A program made the position numbers and the translations under genes. The notes beneath the pieces are model-generated. The model did no database searches. It worked only from the letters and a program-made list of their open reading frames with translations, and had not been told where the DNA came from. Below are positions 59,013 through 64,000 of a DNA stretch of 64,000 nt, piece by piece (the first letter of the stretch is position 1; each line of letters starts with the position of its first letter). Source of the stretch: Pseudomonas brassicacearum (lineage in GTDB: Bacteria; Pseudomonadota; Gammaproteobacteria; Pseudomonadales; Pseudomonadaceae); contig NZ_CP007410.1 of assembly GCF_000585995.1 (NCBI RefSeq), positions 1,453,430-1,517,429 on the forward strand, given 5' to 3'.

Positions 59013-60314
59013 ATGAATGCGATTTCTCGCCTCGCTACTGTCATTTCTCTTGCTTCCTTGCTTCCCGTCGCAGCATTCCCTGTCAGCGCCCTTGCCGCCG
59101 AATCCAAAGGTTCCGTGGAAGTCGTCCATTGGTGGACGTCGGGTGGTGAAAAAGCCGCGATCGATGTGCTCAAGGCCCAAGTAGAGAAAGACGGCTTTAC
59201 CTGGAAGGACGGCGCTGTCGCCGGTGGTGGCGGTTCCACAGCCATGACCGTGCTCAAGAGCCGTGCCGTGGCCGGCAACCCACCAGGTGTCGCCCAGATC
59301 AAGGGCCCGGACATCCAGGAATGGGCGTCCACCGGGCTGCTCGACACCGACATCCTGAAAGACGTTGCCAAAGCAGAGAAGTGGGACAGCCTGCTCGACA
59401 AGAAAGTCTCCGATACCGTGAAGTACGAAGGTGATTACGTGGCCGTGCCGGTGAACATTCACCGCGTCAACTGGCTGTGGATCAACCCCGAAGTCTTCAA
59501 GAAAGCTGGCATCACCAAGAACCCTACCACCCTCGAAGAATTCTACGCCGCCGCTGACAAGCTCAAGGCCGCAGGCTTCATTCCGCTCGCCCACGGTGGC
59601 CAGCCTTGGCAGGACAGCACCGTGTTCGAAGCCGTGGTGCTCTCGGTGATGGGCGCCGATGGCTACAAGAAGGCCCTGGTCGACCTGGATAACAAGGCCC
59701 TGACCGGTCCGGAAATGGTCAAGGCGCTGACCGAGCTGAAGAAAGTCGCGACCTACATGGACGCCGACGGCAAGGGCCAGGACTGGAACCTGGAAGCGGC
59801 CAAGGTCATCAACGGCAAGGCCGGCATGCAGATCATGGGTGACTGGGCCAAAAGCGAGTGGACCGCCGCGAAGAAAGTCGCTGGCAAGGACTACGAGTGC
59901 GTAGCCTTCCCGGGCACCGAAAAGGCCTTCACCTACAACATCGACTCCCTGGCGGTGTTCAAGCAGAAAGACAAAGGCACTGCGGCCGGTCAGCAGGATA
60001 TCGCCAAGGTCGTGCTGGGTGAGAACTTCCAGAAGGTCTTCAGCATCAACAAGGGTTCGATCCCGGTGCGCAACGACATGCTCGGCGACATGGCCAAGTA
60101 CGGTTTCGATTCCTGCGCCCAGACCGCTGCCAAGGACTTCCTGGCGGACGCCAAGTCCGGCGGCCTGCAGCCGAGCATGGCGCACAACATGGCGACCACG
60201 CTGGCGGTCCAGGGGGCGTTCTTTGACGTGGTGACCAACTACATCAACGACCCGAAAGCCGACCCTGCCGATGCCGCCAAGAAACTTGGCGCTGCGGTCC
60301 AGTCTGCCAAGTAA
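59013..60314 (+). CDS. gtsA: Glucose/mannose ABC transporter binding protein
   Basis: 433 residues. Signal peptide ending [10 protein letters not shown]. Family 1 carbohydrate-binding fold: [55 protein letters not shown]. It captures glucose in the periplasm for GtsBC. AAAGG precedes the ATG. A REPIN separates it from gtsB, and the hairpin may stabilise gtsA mRNA and lower expression of downstream genes. Confidence 0.95.
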   Translation: MNAISRLATVISLASLLPVAAFPVSALAAESKGSVEVVHWWTSGGEKAAIDVLKAQVEKDGFTWKDGAVAGGGGSTAMTVLKSRAVAGNPPGVAQIKGPDIQEWASTGLLDTDILKDVAKAEKWDSLLDKKVSDTVKYEGDYVAVPVNIHRVNWLWINPEVFKKAGITKNPTTLEEFYAAADKLKAAGFIPLAHGGQPWQDSTVFEAVVLSVMGADGYKKALVDLDNKALTGPEMVKALTELKKVATYMDADGKGQDWNLEAAKVINGKAGMQIMGDWAKSEWTAAKKVAGKDYECVAFPGTEKAFTYNIDSLAVFKQKDKGTAAGQQDIAKVVLGENFQKVFSINKGSIPVRNDMLGDMAKYGFDSCAQTAAKDFLADAKSGGLQPSMAHNMATTLAVQGAFFDVVTNYINDPKADPADAAKKLGAAVQSAK

Positions 60315-60331
60315 TTTGCGCCGCGGTCCCT

Positions 60332-60420
60332 TGTGGGAGCGAGCTTGCTCGCGATAGCGGAGTGTCAGGCAGCAAATGAGTCACTGACACACCGTCATCG
60401 CGAGCAAGCTCGCTCCCACA
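60332..60420. repeat. REPIN between gtsA and gtsB
   Basis: Perfect outer arms TGTGGGAGCGAGCTTGCTCG, with a loop around ATGAGTCACTGACAC. It occupies nearly the entire 142-base space inside the operon. Confidence 0.92.
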
Positions 60421-60456
60421 AAGGGATGCCCTTGTAACCTTGTTTTGGATCTTCCC

Positions 60457-61365
60457 ATGAGTTCTGTTGCTGTGTTCAGCAAGGCCTCGCCGTTCGATGC
60501 ATTGCAGCGCTGGCTCCCGAAACTGGTGCTGGCGCCGAGCATGTTCATCGTTCTGGTGGGCTTCTATGGCTATATCTTGTGGACGTTCGTCCTGTCGTTC
60601 ACCACGTCGACGTTCCTGCCCAACTACAAATGGGCGGGCCTGGCGCAATACGCACGGCTGATGGAGAACGACCGCTGGTGGGTGGCGAGCAAGAACCTGG
60701 CGCTGTTCGGCGGCATGTTCATCGGCATCACCCTGGTGATCGGCGTACTGCTGGCGGTGTTTCTTGACCAGCGTATTCGTCGCGAAGGTTTCATCCGCAC
60801 CATTTACCTGTACCCGATGGCGCTCTCGATGATCGTTACCGGTACCGCCTGGAAATGGCTGCTCAACCCGGGCATGGGCCTGGACAAATTGTTGCGTGAC
60901 TGGGGCTGGGAAGGCTTCCGCCTGGACTGGCTGATCGACCCGGACCGTGTGGTGTATTGCCTGGTGATCGCGGCGGTATGGCAAGCCTCGGGCTTCATCA
61001 TGGCGATGTTCCTCGCTGGCTTGCGGGGTGTCGATCAATCGATCATTCGTGCCGCGCAGATCGATGGCGCGAGCATGCCGCGTATCTACTGGAAAGTGGT
61101 GCTGCCAAGCCTGCGTCCGGTGTTCTTCAGCGCTGTGATGATCCTGGCGCACATCGCGATCAAGAGTTTCGACCTGGTGGCGGCGATGACGGCCGGCGGC
61201 CCGGGTTACTCCTCTGACCTGCCTGCCATGTTCATGTATTCCTTCACCTTCAGTCGCGGCCAGATGGGCATGGGCTCGGCCAGTGCAATCCTGATGCTCG
61301 GTGCGATTCTCGCGATCATCGTGCCTTACCTGTACTCCGAGCTGAGGACCAAGCGTCATGACTAG
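60457..61365 (+). CDS. gtsB: Glucose ABC transporter permease GtsB
   Basis: 302 residues from ATG 60457. Six hydrophobic helices; the ATPase-contact loop FLAGLRGVDQSIIRAAQIDGASMPRIYWKVVLPSLRP carries the EAA motif (AAQIDGAS). It opens with a cytosolic segment (SSVAVFSKASPFD). Its 3' end overlaps gtsC by 8 bases. No clear ribosome site precedes its start. Confidence 0.94.
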   Translation: MSSVAVFSKASPFDALQRWLPKLVLAPSMFIVLVGFYGYILWTFVLSFTTSTFLPNYKWAGLAQYARLMENDRWWVASKNLALFGGMFIGITLVIGVLLAVFLDQRIRREGFIRTIYLYPMALSMIVTGTAWKWLLNPGMGLDKLLRDWGWEGFRLDWLIDPDRVVYCLVIAAVWQASGFIMAMFLAGLRGVDQSIIRAAQIDGASMPRIYWKVVLPSLRPVFFSAVMILAHIAIKSFDLVAAMTAGGPGYSSDLPAMFMYSFTFSRGQMGMGSASAILMLGAILAIIVPYLYSELRTKRHD

Positions 61366-62203
61366 TCTCGCTGCCAAACCTTCCATCAGCCTGAGTCGGA
61401 TCGCGATCTACGCGGTGTTGATCCTCGCCGTATTGCTTTACCTGGTGCCGCTGGTGGTCATGCTGTTGACCAGCTTCAAGACGCCGGAAGACATCAATAC
61501 CGGCAACCTGCTGAGCTGGCCGACCGTGGTCAGCGGCATCGGCTGGGTCAAGGCCTGGGCCACGGTGGACGGCTACTTCTGGAACTCGATCAAGATCACC
61601 GTTCCGGCGGTGCTGATCTCCACCGCCATCGGTGCATTGAACGGCTACGTGTTGTCGATGTGGCGCTTTCGCGGTTCGCAATTGTTCTTCGGCCTGTTGC
61701 TGTTCGGGTGCTTCCTGCCGTTCCAGACCGTCCTGCTGCCGGCCTCGTTCACCCTCGGCAAAATGGGCCTGGCCAGTACCACCACGGGCCTGGTGTTCGT
61801 GCATGTGGTCTACGGCCTGGCGTTCACCACGCTGTTCTTCCGTAACTACTACGTGAGCATTCCCGATGCGCTGGTGAAGGCTGCTCGGCTGGACGGTGCG
61901 GGTTTCTTCACCATCTTCCGGCGGATCATCCTGCCGATGTCCACCCCGATCATCATGGTCTGCCTGATCTGGCAGTTCACGCAGATCTGGAACGACTTCC
62001 TGTTCGGCGTGGTGTTCTCCAGCGGCGATTCGCAGCCCATCACGGTGGCGCTGAACAACTTGGTCAACACCAGTACCGGGGCCAAGGAATACAACGTTGA
62101 TATGGCGGCGGCGATGATCGCCGGGCTGCCGACCCTGCTGGTCTATGTGGTCGCAGGCAAGTATTTCGTGCGCGGCCTGACGGCCGGCGCAGTCAAGGGG
62201 TAA
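61358..62203 (+). CDS. gtsC: Glucose ABC transporter permease GtsC
   Basis: 281 residues. Six hydrophobic helices; EAA loop YYVSIPDALVKAARLDGAGFFTIFRRIILPMSTP. MalG-like inner membrane permease, partner of GtsB. It ends 2 bases before gtsD. Confidence 0.95.
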   Translation: MTSLAAKPSISLSRIAIYAVLILAVLLYLVPLVVMLLTSFKTPEDINTGNLLSWPTVVSGIGWVKAWATVDGYFWNSIKITVPAVLISTAIGALNGYVLSMWRFRGSQLFFGLLLFGCFLPFQTVLLPASFTLGKMGLASTTTGLVFVHVVYGLAFTTLFFRNYYVSIPDALVKAARLDGAGFFTIFRRIILPMSTPIIMVCLIWQFTQIWNDFLFGVVFSSGDSQPITVALNNLVNTSTGAKEYNVDMAAAMIAGLPTLLVYVVAGKYFVRGLTAGAVKG

Positions 62204-62205
62204 TC

Positions 62206-63366
62206 ATGGCAACGCTTGAACTTCGCAACGTAAACAAGACCTATGGTGCCGGCCTGCCGGACACCCTGAAGAACATCGAGTTGTCGATCAAGGACGGCGA
62301 GTTCCTGATCCTCGTCGGCCCTTCGGGCTGTGGCAAGTCGACGCTGATGAACTGCATCGCCGGCCTTGAGACCATCACCGGCGGCGCGATCATGATCGGT
62401 GACCAGGATGTCAGTGGCATGAGTCCGAAGGATCGCGACATCGCCATGGTGTTCCAGTCCTACGCGCTGTATCCAACCATGAGCGTGCGCGAGAACATCG
62501 AGTTCGGCCTGAAGATCCGCAAGATGAGTCAGTCTGCCATCGACGAAGAAGTCACTCGCGTGGCCAAGCTGTTGCAGATCGAGCACCTGCTCAACCGCAA
62601 GCCGGGTCAACTCTCCGGCGGCCAGCAACAACGCGTGGCTATGGGCCGGGCGCTGGCGCGGCGGCCGAAGATCTACCTGTTCGACGAACCGCTGTCCAAC
62701 CTCGACGCCAAGCTGCGGGTCGAGATGCGCACCGAAATGAAATTGATGCACCAGCGCCTGAAGACCACCACGGTCTACGTGACCCACGACCAGATCGAAG
62801 CCATGACCCTGGGCGACAAAGTGGCGGTGATGAAGGACGGCATCATCCAGCAGTTCGGCACGCCGAAAGACATCTACACCAACCCGGCCAACTTGTTCGT
62901 GGCGAGCTTCATCGGTTCGCCACCGATGAACTTCATCCCCCTGCGCCTGCAACGCAAGGACGGTCGCCTGCTGGCGCTTCTCGACAGCGGCCAGGCCCGA
63001 TGCGAGTTGCCAATGGGCATGCAGGACGCCGGCCTGGAAGACCGTGAAGTGATCCTCGGCCTGCGCCCGGAACAGATCGCGCTGGCGGGCAGCGAGGCCA
63101 ATGGCTTGCCGACCATTCGCGCTGAGGTGCAGGTCACCGAGCCTACCGGACCGGACACCCTGGTGTTCGTCAACCTCAACGACACCAAAGTCTGCTGCCG
63201 CCTGGCGCCGGACGTGGCGCCGCAGCCCGGGGAAACCCTGACGCTGCAATTCGATCCGTCGAAAGTGCTGCTGTTCGACGCCCAGTCCGGCGAACGCCTG
63301 GGCGTGGCCGGCCAGCCACAAGCTGACGTGCGGAGCGCCAACGTGGCGCAGTTCAAAGGCCGATGA
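62206..63366 (+). CDS. gtsD: Glucose ABC transporter ATPase GtsD (MalK/UgpC type)
   Basis: 386 residues. Walker A GPSGCGKS, Q-loop VFQSYALYPTMSV, signature LSGGQQQRVAMGRAL, Walker B IYLFDEPLSNLD and switch YVTHDQIEAMTLG, then a regulatory TOBE/OB domain (240-386). It gives energy for sugar uptake. Starts 2 bases after gtsC, so the last three genes are coupled. Confidence 0.96.
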   Translation: MATLELRNVNKTYGAGLPDTLKNIELSIKDGEFLILVGPSGCGKSTLMNCIAGLETITGGAIMIGDQDVSGMSPKDRDIAMVFQSYALYPTMSVRENIEFGLKIRKMSQSAIDEEVTRVAKLLQIEHLLNRKPGQLSGGQQQRVAMGRALARRPKIYLFDEPLSNLDAKLRVEMRTEMKLMHQRLKTTTVYVTHDQIEAMTLGDKVAVMKDGIIQQFGTPKDIYTNPANLFVASFIGSPPMNFIPLRLQRKDGRLLALLDSGQARCELPMGMQDAGLEDREVILGLRPEQIALAGSEANGLPTIRAEVQVTEPTGPDTLVFVNLNDTKVCCRLAPDVAPQPGETLTLQFDPSKVLLFDAQSGERLGVAGQPQADVRSANVAQFKGR

Positions 63367-63374
63367 AGAACAAA

Positions 63375-63398
63375 TGTGGGAGCCAGCGTGCTCCCACA
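63375..63398. repeat. Reduced REP hairpin between gtsD and oprB
   Basis: TGTGGGAGC and GCTCCCACA form a 9-bp stem with a CAGCGT loop, nine bases after gtsD. It may be a degenerate REP or a weak terminator. Confidence 0.7.
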
Positions 63399-63496
63399 AA
63401 GAAGGAGTATGCGGTGAGTGGGGGACCACCCGCCGCAATCGTTGTAAACCGCGTTAGATAAAAACAGTTAATAACAATAAAGACGAGGATGTAGGG

Positions 63497-64000
63497 ATGA
63501 AGAAGAAAAACAACGCCCAGCTAATCTGCCAGTTGTCAGCCGTTGCGGCGATGATGCTGGCCGGTAGCGCACACGCGGCCGACGCGTTCAGCGCCGACTC
63601 GCAGTGGATGACGGGTGACTGGGGCGGTGAACGGACCAAGCTCATCGAGCAAGGTATCGACATCAAGGCCGACTACGTCGGTGAAGTCGGCGGCAACCTG
63701 CACGGCGGCTACAACAACGACAAGACCGCGCGTTACGCCGACCAGTTTGGTCTGGGTGTGGCGCTGGACCTCGAAAAGCTGTGGGGTTGGGATAACACCC
63801 AGGCCAAGATCCAGCTCACCAACCGTAACGGTCAGAACATCTCCAACGACCGTGTCGGCGACCCACGTGCAGGCACCTTGAGTTCTTCCCAGGAAGTCTA
63901 CGGCCGTGGTCACATGGTCCGCCTGACTCAATTGTGGATCAAGCACCAGTTCCTCGACGGCAAACTGGACGTCAAGGCCGGTTACTTCGGCGAAGGCGAA
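63497..64000 (+). CDS. oprB: Carbohydrate-selective porin OprB (partial at the right edge)
   Basis: 168 residues visible from ATG 63497. Signal peptide MKKKNNAQLICQLSAVAAMM through GSAHA|ADAF, then SADSQWMTGDWGGERTKLIEQGIDIKADYVGEVGGNLHGG, the usual OprB N-terminus, and beta-strand-rich sequence (WIKHQFLDGKLDVKAGYFGEGE). It is an outer-membrane sugar channel feeding GtsA. The C-terminal two-thirds lie outside the window. Confidence 0.95.
   Translation, partial: MKKKNNAQLICQLSAVAAMMLAGSAHAADAFSADSQWMTGDWGGERTKLIEQGIDIKADYVGEVGGNLHGGYNNDKTARYADQFGLGVALDLEKLWGWDNTQAKIQLTNRNGQNISNDRVGDPRAGTLSSSQEVYGRGHMVRLTQLWIKHQFLDGKLDVKAGYFGEGE

Overview
The window is chromosomal DNA of a fluorescent Pseudomonas, most likely of the P. 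fluorescens group. The reasons are the arcDABC arginine deiminase operon, the braCDEFG-type branched-chain amino acid transporter, pobA with an AraC-type activator, the edd-glk-gltR-gltS/gap and gtsABCD-oprB glucose region, high GC throughout, and about nineteen REP/REPIN repeats of two families (TGTGGGAGCGRGCTTGCTCG and TGTGGCGAGGGGATTTATCC/TGTGGCGAGGGAGCTTGCTCC). No rRNA, tRNA or CRISPR array was seen.

Layout. 1-9.4 kb: partial ligase-associated exonuclease, penicillin-acylase-type lipoprotein, isochorismatase-fold protein, small zinc-ligand (SEC-C/YchJ) proteins, two tandem OmpA-like lipoproteins with matching 5' leaders, a collagen-like secreted protein and a CopD-like membrane protein. 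9.5-18 kb: dinG, a beta-lactamase-type esterase, an OmpA-like protein with WWPF repeats and a Lys/Ala/Pro tail, pdxH overlapped by a frameshifted small gene, a glycine-zipper lipoprotein, a 0.9-kb inverted-repeat element and nhaA. 18.2-23.6 kb: a cysteine synthase-like enzyme, an FAD dehydrogenase, an SDR with a divergent LysR regulator. 23.7-26.2 kb: a four-gene bufferin-type operon (Cys-containing precursor, MNIO enzyme, partner protein, DoxX protein). 26.4-31.4 kb: branched-chain amino acid ABC transporter. 31.7-36.2 kb: DUF2288 protein, a large tubulin/FtsZ-like GTPase and an MFS transporter. 36.35-37.72 kb: an intact IS256-family element inserted into a REPIN with an 8-bp target duplication. 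37.8-42.4 kb: drug-efflux MFS, pobA/pobR and small proteins. 42.5-49.2 kb: arcDABC plus a divergent second arcD. 49.4-50.8 kb: CoA transferase. 51-64 kb: glucose catabolism and uptake.

How the genes work together. In the last 13 kb, glucose enters through OprB (partial at the right edge), is bound by GtsA and imported by GtsBCD, phosphorylated by Glk, and channelled through Edd and the Entner-Doudoroff route to GapA; GltR/GltS is the two-component regulator, and an AGE-family sugar isomerase has been placed under a promoter that closely copies the gtsA promoter. The arc genes import arginine and yield ATP under oxygen limitation, with an ANR-like box upstream of arcD. The bufferin operon is expected to make an exported, cysteine-modified copper-binding peptide.

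The items most worth attention are the tubulin-like GTPase (32350-34527), the bufferin operon with a possible ECF promoter, the duplicated sugar promoter module with a perfect 12-bp inverted repeat, the IS insertion in a REPIN, REPINs inside the arc and gts operons, and the large inverted-repeat element at 15.9-16.8 kb.
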